Origin: CAVVEC01 sp963747105
GTDB taxonomy: Bacteria > Acidobacteriota > Terriglobia > Terriglobales > Acidobacteriaceae
Assembly (NCBI GenBank): GCA_963747105.1
Contig: CAVVEC010000016.1
Coordinates: forward strand, 868,001 to 932,000
DNA length: 64,000 nt
Direction of reading: 5' to 3'
Part shown: positions 47,576 to 56,291 of the stretch, one piece after another
How positions within the stretch are numbered: the stretch's first letter is position 1
Layout: every line of letters starts with the position of its first letter
The notes under the pieces: model-generated
What the model saw: the letters and a program-made list of their open reading frames with translations, nothing else
Database searches by the model: none
Told to the model about the DNA's origin: nothing
Translations under genes and position numbers: made by a program

Positions 47576-49202
47576 CTACAGTTTTGTTCCGGTGGTGCCG
47601 TTGGAACAATCATCCAGAAGTAAACGGAGTTCGCGGGAGCGCGATGGATGCCGCAGCTTGCGCAGGGCCTTGGACTTCGATCTGGCGAATGCGCTCCCGG
47701 GTGACGGCGAAGGAGCGGCCAACTTCTTCCAGCGTGTGCTCCGAGCCGTCCTCCAGACCAAAGCGCATCTTGATGATCTTCTCTTCCCGTGGACTGAGAG
47801 TGCGCAGCACGTGCTCGGTCCGTTCCTTCAGGTTCACGTTGATGACCGCCTCGGCGGGCGAGACCCCGGCGCGGTCTTCGATCAGGTCGCTAAGATGAGA
47901 ATCCCCCTCCTCGCCAATGGGTGTCTCCAGTGAGATCGGCGTCCGCATGATCTTCAGCACCTTGCGCACCATGGCCTCGGGAATATCCATCTGCTTGGCA
48001 ATCTCCGCCGACGTGGGCTCGTGCCCCAAGGCCTGGACCAGTTGCCGCGAAGTGCGAATCAGCTTGTTGACGATCTCGATCATGTGCACCGGGAGGCGGA
48101 TGGTGCGGGCCTGATCGGCAAGTGCCCGGCTGATGGCCTGGCGAATCCACCATGTGGCATAGGTGGAAAACTTGTAGCCGCGGCGATACTCGAACTTGTC
48201 CACCGCCTTCATCAGGCCGACATTGCCCTCCTGAATCAGGTCGAGGAACTGCAGCCCGCGGTTGCTGTATTTCTTGGCGATGGAAACCACCAGGCGCAGG
48301 TTGGCTTCGATGAGCTCGTGCTTGGCCTGCTCCGCATCCATCTCTCCCTGGATGATTTCGCGCTGGGTGCGGTGCAGTTCCGGGAACGTCACGCCTGCAT
48401 CGCTTTCCAACCTGTTCATGTCAGCGCGATGCTGACGCAGCGTGGCACGGTAGCCTTTCTTGAGTTCCTCGCTGCGCGTGCTCGCGATCTTCTTCTCCAG
48501 GCTGCGGAGTTCACGGTCCAGGGAGCGCATGATCTCCATGGTTTTGTTCACCCGATCCGTCAGGCGCTTGCGCTCGGCGTGGGTAAAGCCGAGGTTGCGG
48601 ATGATGAGTGAAATCCGAACCATCTCGCGGCCCAGCCGGTGCCGGCAGCGGCGGTGTTCGCGTGCTTTCTGTTTCGCCGGGATCGTCGCCAGCCGCTCGG
48701 CCAGGCGGCGGGCTGCTTTGTAACGTTTGTGCAGCTCATCGATGCGGCGCGAGGTCTCCTTGACACGATCCTGCAGAATCTCGTCGGTGATCTCTTCCTC
48801 ATCGAAAACGACAATTTCTTTGATCGAGCGCAGGCCACGTTTCAAATCCTCACCAATGGCGAGAACCTGGTGGATCACAATCGGCGAGCGTGAGAGTGCT
48901 TTCAGCGAAGATAGCTGTCCGCGCTCGATGCGCTTGGCGATCTCCACTTCCCCTTCGCGGGTGAGCAAGGGCGAGGCGCCCATCTCGCGCAGGTAGGCGC
49001 GCACTGGATCGTTTGCGGCCTCAGGAGCAGCCGGAGTCAGGTCGAGATCAACATCAACGTCCTCCGCTTCCTTGGCAAGTTTCTGTTCCAGAGTCGAATA
49101 AGGCAGTTGGGGATCGGTTTCGAGCAGATCAAGGCCTCGCGTGCGAATGGTGGTCAGCAAATCGTCCACGTCCTGCGCGGCATGCCCGTCGTGCGGAATC
49201 AC
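47576..49202 (-). CDS. rpoD: RNA polymerase primary sigma factor RpoD, one frameshift in region 4.2
   Basis: Sigma-70 of the primary type, about 541 residues after repair. Region 1.2 (DPVRAYLREMGASPLLTREG), a non-conserved insert, region 2 (LIEANLRLVVSIAKKYSNRG, FSTYATWWIRQAISRALADQ), region 3 (VHMIEIVNKLIRTSRQL) and region 4 (TLEEVGRSFAVTRERIRQIE) are all present. The open frame then runs out in VQGPAQAAASIALPRTPF, but removing one base of CC (plus-strand GG at 47672-47673) gives IRQIEVKALRKLRHPSRSRE and a stop at 47576, the expected end of region 4.2. A frameshift there in an essential gene points to sequence error. GTG 49202 follows GAGG. A candidate promoter lies at 49377-49405. Confidence 0.92.
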
Positions 49203-49376
49203 TCATTCACCTCGTGGTCAGGGAGACAGCCCGTATTCTTTCCGGAATCAGTAAGTTTCTTAACGTCGTCCAAATCAAGCGCTATTCGGTCCCTTCTCGC
49301 ATAGAGAACCGCATCGAGAAAAAGAAGCTTGGTTGATCTGCAGCGGCAACTTCAGCAGAAGGCGCGAAAATTCATT

Positions 49377-49405
49377 ACTATAATGATACTAGCACAGGGA
49401 TCCAA
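49377..49405 (-). promoter_or_regulatory. Candidate sigma-70 promoter of rpoD
   Basis: On the minus strand TTGGAT (49400-49405 in plus coordinates) and TATAGT (49377-49382) are separated by exactly 17 bases. TATAGT matches five of six -10 positions; TTGGAT matches three of six -35 positions. A transcript would have a leader of about 170 bases before the rpoD GTG. Confidence 0.4.
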
Positions 49406-49455
49406 CATTTCCCAATGGCGCGGAGTGGGCTATTTTGGATTCCCGCTGTAGGACG

Positions 49456-49689
49456 CTAAGCGGCATGGCCCGGGCGGCGAGACTTTTCCCACCACACCGC
49501 GGGATCGCCCGGACGGTCGAGGATCTTGGACAGTTCCTGCTTGATTTCCAACAGCCGATTCGTGCGGAATTCCAGTGCCGACTGGTCCATCGCACTGTGC
49601 TCGCCCTTCTCCGAGTAGCGAGCATTCATGTTCCGTAAAGTGCTGATTTCCTGCCGGAGGCTGGAGAGGCGTTCCGAAATATAAGGCAT
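49456..49689 (-). CDS. Small coiled-coil protein, function unknown
   Basis: A 77-residue soluble protein. Almost its whole length is predicted amphipathic helix with heptad-like spacing (ISERLSSLRQEISTLRNMNA, LLEIKQELSKILDRPGD), ending in AVWWEKSRRPGHAA. No signal peptide or known domain is seen. It lies upstream of the rpoD promoter on the same strand, about 50 bases away, and divergently from the short protein at 49821. The start ATG 49689 has AAGGA directly abutting, so an internal Met start is possible. I do not recognise the family. Confidence 0.5.
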   Translation of the reverse strand: MPYISERLSSLRQEISTLRNMNARYSEKGEHSAMDQSALEFRTNRLLEIKQELSKILDRPGDPAVWWEKSRRPGHAA

Positions 49690-49820
49690 TCCTTGATCTT
49701 ACACTGTATTGTCAGGTCTGCGATTTTATATTGCGCCCCGAAAGGGCTCACTATTTAGCGCGTGTCGCAATCGGTGAAAAGGAGTAGGATTGGCTGGCAC
49801 GAAGCTAAGGAGTCGTCCTT

Positions 49821-49985
49821 TTGCCTATTGACCCGCGAATGACCTGGAAATACTTCGCTGTAGCGGCCTCACAGGAACCTGATGTCAAGAAACTCAGCTA
49901 CCTCCTGCAACAGCTTCACCGGGCCCTCGACCAAGCTGACCCGGAGGACGACGAAATGAGGGCTCTGCACTCTTATCGTGCTTGA
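49821..49985 (+). CDS. Short protein of 54 residues, function unknown
   Basis: TTG 49821 is preferred because AAGGAG lies 8 bases upstream; an in-frame ATG at 49839 has no such site. The protein is mostly helical with a compact charged C-terminus (VKKLSYLLQQLHRALDQADP, EDDEMRALHSYRA). Its composition is normal for a coding sequence. It may be a small regulatory or structural protein. It lies between the divergent coiled-coil gene and the DEAD-box helicase, separated from the helicase by about 250 bases in which nothing else is clear. No family is recognised. Confidence 0.45.
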   Translation: MPIDPRMTWKYFAVAASQEPDVKKLSYLLQQLHRALDQADPEDDEMRALHSYRA

Positions 49986-50237
49986 GTGTTGACCAGTGAT
50001 GTTACTTCCGTAATACAGCTTCCCCGCGCTGGAATCCCGTTCTGCTATACTAATAAGGACGCTTTTGCCACGGTTTGCTCGTCACGCGGTGGTCCCTCGT
50101 TGGATCAGATTCATCTCCGCCTTTCCTGCCCGCCGTTTAATTCAGCGCCAAATCTAAAATCAATGTGAGTGGCACGTAAGTTCTGCACGTGTATGAGTGT
50201 GTGACGATAAAGCCCCTCCAGAAAGAACAATTCTCGA

Positions 50238-51477
50238 ATGACGACATTTACGGAGCTGCCGTTGTCTTCTGCGTTGCAGCAGAAGCTGGCAGCCGCTCAA
50301 TTTACAACCCCAACCCCTATCCAGGAGCAGGCGATTCCGCCGGCCCTACAAGGAAAAGACGTACTCGCCACCGCGCAGACCGGCACCGGTAAGACGCTGG
50401 CGTTTCTAATTCCACTGATCGAACAATTAACGCGCGAACAACTAACGCGCGAACAGTTAGGCCGCGAACGGACACCCCGCGAGCCTGGCGCGGCAAGTAA
50501 GCGCGCTGGTCCTGCTGCCCACGCGCGAACTGGCCATGCAGGTAAACGAAGAGTACGAGAAACTGCGTACCAAGGCTCTCCCCAAAGCCGCTCTCGTTAT
50601 TGGCGGCGTATCGGAGAATGGCCAGATGCGGGACCTTCGCCTGGCGCAGGTCATCTTCGCGACCCCGGGACGGCTGGAAGACTTTCTCGATCGAAACATA
50701 GCTGACCTCCGTCACGTGAAGCTGCTCGTGCTCGACGAAGCCGACCGTATGCTGGATATGGGATTCCTGCCCTCCATCCGGCGCATTCTTTCGTGCTTGC
50801 CAGTGCGGAGGCAGACACTGTGTTACTCGGCGACCCTGGAACAATCCGTCGCTTCCCTGGTGCATGAATATATGCGACAGCCTGTGCGAGTGGCGTTGGG
50901 CTCAGTCCTCAAGCCTGCGGAGAGTGTGCAACTCAAGGCCTACGAGGTGCGTCCGGGGGAGAAGCTGGACGTACTCCGGCAATTGCTCCACCAAGAAAAG
51001 GGACAGACCTTAATCTTCACGCGTACCAAGCGCGGCACCCAACGCCTCGCCAAAGAGCTCGTGCGCGAGGGCTTCAATGCCGCGATGATTCATGGAGACC
51101 GTTCGCAGTCGCAGAGGAATGGAGCCTTGAGCGGATTTCAAGAAGGCCGCTTCCAGGTGCTGGTGGCCACCGACATCGCTTCCCGTGGCCTGCACGTGGA
51201 CGACGTATCCCACGTGATCAACTACGACCTGCCGAAGATGGCCGAGGACTTCATCCATCGTGTCGGGCGGACGGGGCGGGCCGGATCCCAGGGCCGCGCT
51301 TCTACGATCGTCACTGGTGCGGAGGTTCTGGAGCTGCGAAATATCGAGCGCACCCTGCAGTTACGCATCGAACGCCAGCAGTTGGATCCATCAGCTTCAG
51401 AACGACCGAAGCGGTTTGTTCAAAACACTCTTGCTTCGCGGACGTTGACCGCCCTGCCGGGTGAGGTTTTTGTGTAA
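50238..51477 (+). CDS. DEAD-box RNA helicase, one frameshift
   Basis: A superfamily 2 helicase of about 412 residues after repair. Motifs in order are the Q-motif region (FTTPTPIQEQAI), motif I (ATAQTGTGKT), Ia (LVLLPTRELAMQV), Ib (TPGR), II (LDEADRMLDMGF), III (YSATL), IV (QTLIFTRTKRGTQRL), V (VLVATDIASRGLHV) and VI (IHRVGRTGRAG). Motifs I and Ia lie in different frames. Removing one base near CCCC at 50475-50478 gives TPRASLARQVSALVLLPTRE and joins them. Between them is an unusual in-frame run of three 15-base repeats (QLTRE-QLTRE-QLGRE). It probably remodels RNA or ribosome precursors, like RhlE relatives. The C-terminus is short without an extra domain. Confidence 0.9.
50424..50468 (+). 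repeat. Three 15-base tandem repeats inside the helicase gene
   Basis: Units CAATTAACGCGCGAA, CAACTAACGCGCGAA and CAGTTAGGCCGCGAA lie head to tail and encode QLTRE, QLTRE and QLGRE. The first two differ at one base. They expand the linker between helicase motifs I and Ia and are absent from typical members as I know them. Confidence 0.75.
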
Positions 51478-51504
51478 CCGGAAATTTCCAACGACGGACG
51501 GTCC

Positions 51505-52761
51505 TCAGGCTGGCGACGACTGAACCTCGCGGAGCCGCCGTTCCAGAAACCGACGCTCGCTATCATTGGTTACAAAAGCCAGAGCCCGCTCATAGCTCTT
51601 GACCGCTTCTGTCGGGGCCCCGATCCGGCGCAACAGATCGGCGCGGGTAGCGTGTAGCAGGTGATATTGGTCGAGATCGCTGGTCGCGCCAATCGCATTA
51701 ACGAGCGCGAGCCCCGTTTGCGGGCCGTCCACCATCGCGACGGCCACGGCGCGATTCAGCGACACAATCGGAGAAGGCTGCACCCGCTCCAGAAGATCGT
51801 ATAGACGCACGATTTGCGGCCAATCCGTCTCTTCGGCGCGGACCGCCCGACAGTGCACGGCTACGATCGCCGCCTGCAGCGCGAACGGACCGGGCTCACT
51901 TCGAATGACCTCCTCGACGAGCGGCAGAGCCTCAGCGATATGCCCCTGATCCCAGCGGCAGCGATCCTGTTCTTCGAGAACGACCAGATCGCCGGCCTCG
52001 TCAATGCGGGCATCGCGTCGCGCGTCGTGAAGCAGCATGAGGGCGACAAGAGCCGTGGCTTCCGCCGGAGGTCGCGGTCCCATCAGCGACCGCACCAGGC
52101 GTCCTAGACGAATGGCCTCGGCGCAAAGGTCCGGCCTTACCAGCGGCCCGCCACGAGTGGCCACATAGCCTTCGTTGAAGACAAGATAGATTACGGTCAG
52201 AACCGCGTCGAGGCGCGCAGCCATGTCGTTCGTCTCGGGAACGATATACGGAATGCCGGCATCGCGAATCTTGCGCTTCGCCCGCACCAGGCGCTGTGCC
52301 ATAGTTGTTGTAGGCACCAGAAACGCCCGTGCAATCTCATGCGTCTCGAGACCGCACAGTGTGCGGAGCGTGAGCGCCACCTGTGCCTCGAGTGCGAGCG
52401 CGGGGTGGCAGCAGGTGAAGATCAGCCGAAGGCGCTCGTCTGGAATTTCGCTGGTGTCGTATTCCGGCTCTTCGAGGGTGCGGACCAAGCCGGAGGTGGC
52501 GTAGGATTCAAGCTTTTCCTCAAACCGCGTTCTACGCCGGATGCGGTCGATGGCCTTGTGCCGGGCCGTCTGGATAATCCACGCACGCGGGAACTCCGGG
52601 ACTCCGGAAACTCGCCACTGATCTACGGCAGCCGCAAAAGCCTCTTGCGCAGCCTCTTCCGCCAGATCGAAGTCGCCGACCAGCCCGATCAGGGCGGCGA
52701 CAATCCGACCCCAGTCGGAGCGATAGACTGATTCGACGGCTTCGGCGGTCTCGGGCGACAT
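51505..52761 (-). CDS. ECF42-type RNA polymerase sigma factor with C-terminal TPR-like extension
   Basis: An extracytoplasmic-function sigma factor of about 418 residues from ATG 52761. The frame is open to 52968, but the added part is unlike the family. Region 2 is GDFDLAEEAAQEAFAAAVDQ to FPRAWIIQTARHKAIDRIRR, and region 4 is VALTLRTLCGLETHEIARAF with VPTTTMAQRLVRAKRKIRDA. The long C-terminal part from about residue 190 (VIYLVFNEGYVATRGG, EEQDRCRWDQGHIAEALPLV, SLNRAVAVAMVDGP) is the ECF42 hallmark and replaces an anti-sigma partner. ECF42 sigma factors usually control adjacent YCII/DGPF genes, and two such genes lie divergently just upstream. The reading frame is intact. Confidence 0.88.
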   Translation of the reverse strand: MSPETAEAVESVYRSDWGRIVAALIGLVGDFDLAEEAAQEAFAAAVDQWRVSGVPEFPRAWIIQTARHKAIDRIRRRTRFEEKLESYATSGLVRTLEEPEYDTSEIPDERLRLIFTCCHPALALEAQVALTLRTLCGLETHEIARAFLVPTTTMAQRLVRAKRKIRDAGIPYIVPETNDMAARLDAVLTVIYLVFNEGYVATRGGPLVRPDLCAEAIRLGRLVRSLMGPRPPAEATALVALMLLHDARRDARIDEAGDLVVLEEQDRCRWDQGHIAEALPLVEEVIRSEPGPFALQAAIVAVHCRAVRAEETDWPQIVRLYDLLERVQPSPIVSLNRAVAVAMVDGPQTGLALVNAIGATSDLDQYHLLHATRADLLRRIGAPTEAVKSYERALAFVTNDSERRFLERRLREVQSSPA

Positions 52762-52872
52762 GGCTGAATTGTAAATATTCTCGGATCGGGGTGTCGATTT
52801 GGACCTTCGCCGTTCGATTTTACCGATGGAAGCATCCAATTGAGGTACTTCAGACTCGAAGGAGACATAACA

Positions 52873-53292
52873 ATGCGATTCATGGTGATAGTCAAGGCCA
52901 ATAAGGACTCGGAGGCCGGCGTTCTGCCCAGCCAGGAGTTGCTCACCGAGATGGGTAAGTTCAACCAAGAGCTGGCAAAAGCGGGAGTACTGCTCGCTGC
53001 CGAAGGGCTACATGCGAGTTCGAAGGGAGTGCGGGTGCGATTCTCGGAAGGCAGAACGACTGTGATTGACGGGCCATTCACCGAGACCAAGGAGCTGATC
53101 GCTGGCTTTTGGCTGTGGAAGGTCAAATCGATAGATGAGGCGATCGAGTGGCTCAAGCGCGCTCCGTTCGACGGGGGAACCGAGGTCGAGATTCGCCAGG
53201 TTTTCGAGCCGGAGGATGTTGGTTGCCGGGCCACCCCCGAACTTCTGGAGCAAGAGGAGCGTTTGCTCTTGCAGGTGGCGGGAAAGAAGTAA
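52873..53292 (+). CDS. YCII/DGPF-domain protein
   Basis: A 139-residue cytoplasmic protein. It starts MRFMVIVKANKDSEAGVLPS and has the DGPF motif (VIDGPFTETKELIAGFWLWK) that defines this branch of the YCII family, a dimeric ferredoxin-like fold related to EthD/chlorinase-like enzymes. The ATG at 52873 has AGGAG 8 bases upstream, and the 111-base gap to the divergent ECF42 gene is a likely control region. Proteins of this kind are typical members of ECF42 regulons; their reaction is not known. The next YCII gene follows after 67 bases. Confidence 0.85.
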   Translation: MRFMVIVKANKDSEAGVLPSQELLTEMGKFNQELAKAGVLLAAEGLHASSKGVRVRFSEGRTTVIDGPFTETKELIAGFWLWKVKSIDEAIEWLKRAPFDGGTEVEIRQVFEPEDVGCRATPELLEQEERLLLQVAGKK

Positions 53293-53359
53293 TTGTGAGG
53301 TGCGACTCGGATTGTCGATTTTGCCGTTCACCGTTCGATCTACTCGTGGAGACACACCA

Positions 53360-53716
53360 ATGAAATACATGCTTCTGATTTACGCCGACGAGCAGGCCTG
53401 GACCGACGCTGAGCGGCAAGCGTGCTACGGAGAGTCGACCCAGCTTGCGCATCAGCTCAAGGCGAATGGGCAGTTCGTGTCCACCTCACCGCTGCAACCG
53501 GTGGCAACGGCAACCTGCGTCAAAGTACGGGACAGCAAACGGCTGGTGACCGACGGGCCGTTCGCGGAGACCCGCGAACAACTCGGTGGCTACTTCATGG
53601 TCGAGGCCAGAAACCTCGATGAGGCCATCGACGTTGCCGGGCGGATTCCCGGCGCGCGCAAAGGCACCGTCGAGATTCGACCGGCGGTGGAAATTCCGAA
53701 CCTGCCGACGGATTAG
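53360..53716 (+). CDS. YCII/DGPF-domain protein
   Basis: A 118-residue second YCII-type protein (MKYMLLIYADEQAWTDAERQ, VTDGPFAETREQLGGYFMVE) with the same DGPF core and a closing VEIRPAVEIP strand. ATG 53360 is chosen because the longer frame lacks a ribosome site and would overlap the first YCII gene. It lies directly downstream of its paralogue and is presumably in the same ECF42-controlled transcription unit. No signal or membrane segment is seen. The enzymatic role is unknown. Confidence 0.85.
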   Translation: MKYMLLIYADEQAWTDAERQACYGESTQLAHQLKANGQFVSTSPLQPVATATCVKVRDSKRLVTDGPFAETREQLGGYFMVEARNLDEAIDVAGRIPGARKGTVEIRPAVEIPNLPTD

Positions 53717-53836
53717 GGTCTGCGTCGGCAGCGTGAGTTCATCAGGTGGGGCTTCCGCCCATAGCAAAGAAACGGCAGAGCCGATCCTAATGAGTCGCGT
53801 GTCAGGCAAATAAGAAAGAGATGTTCAGGAGGAACC

Positions 53837-54586
53837 ATGAAAAGGAAAAGAAGGACAATCGCATTGGGAACTTTCGCGCTGGTTGTTGTGCTCAGCGCGG
53901 TATCGCAAGCGCAAGCACAGGATGCTAAAGCACCGTATCCGAAAATGGCTCCGCTTGATCAATACCTTATGGCGGATCGCAACGCCGAGATCGCGCTGGC
54001 GCGCAGCGCGGCTCCAGAGTCGATATCCCGTGATGCCAAGGTTGTGGTTCTTGGGCCCCATGGCTATGAAACCGCGGTCGAAGGCAAGAACGGCTTTGTC
54101 TGCGTCGTAGAACGCGCATGGATGAACCCGTTCGACAGTCCCGAGTTTTGGAACTCTAAGAATCGCAGTCCGATTTGCTTCAATCCGCCCGCCGCGCGAA
54201 CTGTGCTGCCGATCACGTACATGAGGACAAAATTGGTCTTGGCTGGAAAATCGAAAGACGAAGTCAAGGAGAGTGTCAAGGCCGCGATTGAGAAAACGGA
54301 ACTGCCAGCGCTCGAAGCTGGCGCGATGAGCTACATGATGTCCAAGGATGCGTACCTAACTGACAAGGGTGGGCACAACATGGCCCATCTTATGTTCTAC
54401 ACGCCGGTCATGGATGGTGCGGTATGGGGCGCAAATCTGGTGGACTCCTCAAATCAGCTGTCGGCACCGTTCCCGGGCTCTCCACTCTTACTGCTTCCAC
54501 AGTTCAGAGGCAACCCGGAACCGATCAATGTGTTCCTGATGGCCACGGGCATGTGGTCGGATGGGACGGCTGCGCCGCTAATGTAA
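53837..54586 (+). CDS. Secreted protein of unknown function
   Basis: An exported 249-residue protein. AGGAGG lies 5 bases before ATG 53837. The signal peptide is IALGTFALVVVLSAVSQAQA. The mature part is about 220 residues with mixed alpha and beta character (NAEIALARSAAPESISRDAK, VVVLGPHGYETAVEGKNGFV, MSKDAYLTDKGGHNMAHLMF). No catalytic motif or known family is recognised, and no lipobox is present. It follows the YCII genes after 120 bases on the same strand and precedes the VOC protein, so it could belong to the same stress-linked cassette. Confidence 0.65.
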   Translation: MKRKRRTIALGTFALVVVLSAVSQAQAQDAKAPYPKMAPLDQYLMADRNAEIALARSAAPESISRDAKVVVLGPHGYETAVEGKNGFVCVVERAWMNPFDSPEFWNSKNRSPICFNPPAARTVLPITYMRTKLVLAGKSKDEVKESVKAAIEKTELPALEAGAMSYMMSKDAYLTDKGGHNMAHLMFYTPVMDGAVWGANLVDSSNQLSAPFPGSPLLLLPQFRGNPEPINVFLMATGMWSDGTAAPLM

Positions 54587-54702
54587 GGACAACAACATGG
54601 CTTCGCAGAGATCGCCGTAGGAAATCTGCTGGCTTGAATAGCGGATCAAAATCGAAATCAATGCGACGGTGACAAGCAGGTCCTGATCTATAAGGAGATC
54701 CT

Positions 54703-55176
54703 ATGCAGAAAATCACGCCATTTCTCTGGTTCGATGACCGAGCGGAAGAAGCAATGAACTTTTATGTTTCTATTTTTAAGAATTCCAAAGTCGGGACGGT
54801 CACTCGGTATGGAGAAGCAGGTCCAGGGCCGAAGGGAACGGTCATGTCCGCGACCTTCCAGCTCGATGGCGTGGAATTCATGGCGCTGAACGGCGGACCA
54901 CTGTTCAAGTTTAACGAGTCCATCTCATTCTTCGTGAATTGCGAGACGCAGGCGGAGGTTGATGAGTTGTGGGGAAAGCTCTCTGCGGGCGGAGAAAAGA
55001 GCCGGTGCGGCTGGCTGAAAGACAAGTTTGGCGTGTCGTGGCAGATCATCCCGAAGGCTCTAATGGGTTTGTTGGGCGACAAGGATCCGCAGAAAGCAAA
55101 GAGGGTCATGCAGGCCATGTTGAAGATGGACAAGCTCGACATCAACGGCCTGCAGCAGGCGTACGATCAAGGATAA
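54703..55176 (+). CDS. VOC-superfamily protein, PhnB-like
   Basis: A 157-residue protein of the vicinal oxygen chelate fold, PhnB/3-demethylubiquinone-methyltransferase-like branch (PF06983). Signatures are ITPFLWFDDRAEEAMNFYVS, ATFQLDGVEFMALNGGPLFK, SFFVNCETQAEVDELWGKLS and KDKFGVSWQIIPKAL. AAGGAG sits 5 bases before ATG 54703. Members bind a metal or small molecules; their reactions are mostly unknown. They often co-occur with YCII genes and ECF sigma factors, matching this locus. The C-terminal extension (VMQAMLKMDKLDINGLQQAY) is usual for the family. Confidence 0.88.
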   Translation: MQKITPFLWFDDRAEEAMNFYVSIFKNSKVGTVTRYGEAGPGPKGTVMSATFQLDGVEFMALNGGPLFKFNESISFFVNCETQAEVDELWGKLSAGGEKSRCGWLKDKFGVSWQIIPKALMGLLGDKDPQKAKRVMQAMLKMDKLDINGLQQAYDQG

Positions 55177-55277
55177 CCGCAAGGCAGCCACGCCGTCTAT
55201 AACGATAGACGAAACGGGTGAAGTCGAAGTACCATACAGCGATTTCAGAGCAAATCAGCGGATAAGGAGAAAGATCC

Positions 55278-55739
55278 ATGGAAACTAAACCCACACACGA
55301 ACAAGCACAACTTCACCTGCAGGTTTTCGAACAGCGCCGTGAGCCTCGGCTTCGGCAGGCCCGCGACTGGTTCTTCAAGAACTATTTCGCGGAGACCATG
55401 GAGGAAGCAATGCGAATCGCCGCCCCAATGACGGAAGGGGGCACCAACTTCATGATGGTGGTCAGCTACTGGGAACAGGCCTGTGCATTGTTGAATTACG
55501 GACTGCTGCACGACGACCTCTTCTTCGAAACCAGCGGCGAATTCTTCGGCGTCTGGGAGCGCATCAAGCCGACCATCACCGAAGGCCGCAAGCAATGGGG
55601 CAATCAGATATTCCTGGCCAACATAGAAAAGGCGGCTCAGCGCTACGAGGCCTGGATGGAAAAACGCTCACCAGGCCACATCTCCAAAATGCGCGAGTTC
55701 ATGAAGCAGATGCGCAGTCAGATGGCAAAGGCAGCTTAA
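55278..55739 (+). CDS. Helical protein of unknown function
   Basis: A 153-residue cytoplasmic protein with AAGGAG upstream. It is almost all alpha-helical with many aromatic residues (LRQARDWFFKNYFAETMEEA, MMVVSYWEQACALLNYGLLH, GEFFGVWERIKPTITEGRKQ). It resembles DUF4760-type proteins by general character, but I cannot confirm this. It lies between two PhnB-like VOC genes in the ECF42 neighbourhood. No signal peptide, membrane segment or known motif is visible. Confidence 0.6.
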   Translation: METKPTHEQAQLHLQVFEQRREPRLRQARDWFFKNYFAETMEEAMRIAAPMTEGGTNFMMVVSYWEQACALLNYGLLHDDLFFETSGEFFGVWERIKPTITEGRKQWGNQIFLANIEKAAQRYEAWMEKRSPGHISKMREFMKQMRSQMAKAA

Positions 55740-55754
55740 TTCATCCGAGCAAAG

Positions 55755-55784
55755 CCCCACCCTTCAAGAGTGGGAGGGGTGGGG
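55755..55784. repeat. GC-rich palindromic element between genes
   Basis: CCCCACCC (55755-55762) and GGGTGGGG (55777-55784) pair perfectly around a 14-base loop. It lies 15 bases after one stop and 35 before the next start. It resembles the short interspersed palindromes (REP-like) of some acidobacterial genomes, recalled without a search, and it could act as a weak terminator. Confidence 0.45.
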
Positions 55785-55818
55785 TACTCGGCGATTCTTG
55801 GCAAGAAGGAGTAATGCG

Positions 55819-56241
55819 ATGCAATTGAATTCTCATCTTCATTTCAGTGGGCAGTGCGAGGAAGCGTTCAGGTTCTACGAAAAGTGCCTCGGTGGTAAGA
55901 TTGACGGTTTGTTTCGTTACGAAGGCGCACCTGGAGAGGCGGCGCAGGGCGTGCCTGCGGACTGGCGCAACAAGATCATGCACGCGCATATGACGATCTG
56001 CGACCAGGTGTTGATGGGCATGGACGCTCCTCCCGAGCGCTTCCAGAAGCCCCAAGGCTTCCACGTGAACATCAACCTGAAAACCCTGGCTGAGGGCAAG
56101 CGGATCTTCGAGGCACTATCAGAGAAGGGCAACATCATCATGCCGTTTGGGGAAACGTTCTGGTCTCCGGGGTTTGCTATGTTCGTAGATCGTTTTGGCA
56201 CACCTTGGATGGTCAACGTCGAGCAGGCGCAGGGATCTTAG
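55819..56241 (+). CDS. VOC-superfamily protein, PhnB-like
   Basis: A 140-residue PhnB-like member of the VOC fold. It reads MQLNSHLHFSGQCEEAFRFY, MHAHMTICDQVLMGMDAPPE, FHVNINLKTLAEGKRIFEAL and FAMFVDRFGTPWMVNVE, the typical two-module pattern. AAGGAG lies 7 bases before ATG 55819; the frame upstream to 55798 has no ribosome site. It is paralogous in fold to the gene at 54703, with low overall similarity. It continues the ECF42/YCII cassette. The reaction is unknown; antibiotic-resistance or glyoxalase-like roles are known for relatives. Confidence 0.85.
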   Translation: MQLNSHLHFSGQCEEAFRFYEKCLGGKIDGLFRYEGAPGEAAQGVPADWRNKIMHAHMTICDQVLMGMDAPPERFQKPQGFHVNINLKTLAEGKRIFEALSEKGNIIMPFGETFWSPGFAMFVDRFGTPWMVNVEQAQGS

Positions 56242-56291
56242 GGAAGGTTTCGGCAAAACAAACCATTGCAATCGCAGAAAACGGAGCACGC

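Noticed and set aside
47395..48611. Plus-strand ORFs (167 and 196 residues) antisense to rpoD
   Set aside because: rpoD is unmistakable on the minus strand. The plus frames have no domain or ribosome site.
49986..50168. 60-residue ORF before the helicase gene
   Set aside because: No ribosome site, unusual composition and no conserved-looking segment; treated as untranslated spacer.
50424..50468. Possible CRISPR-like repeat array
   Set aside because: Units are 15 bases, directly adjacent without spacers and in-frame within a helicase gene.
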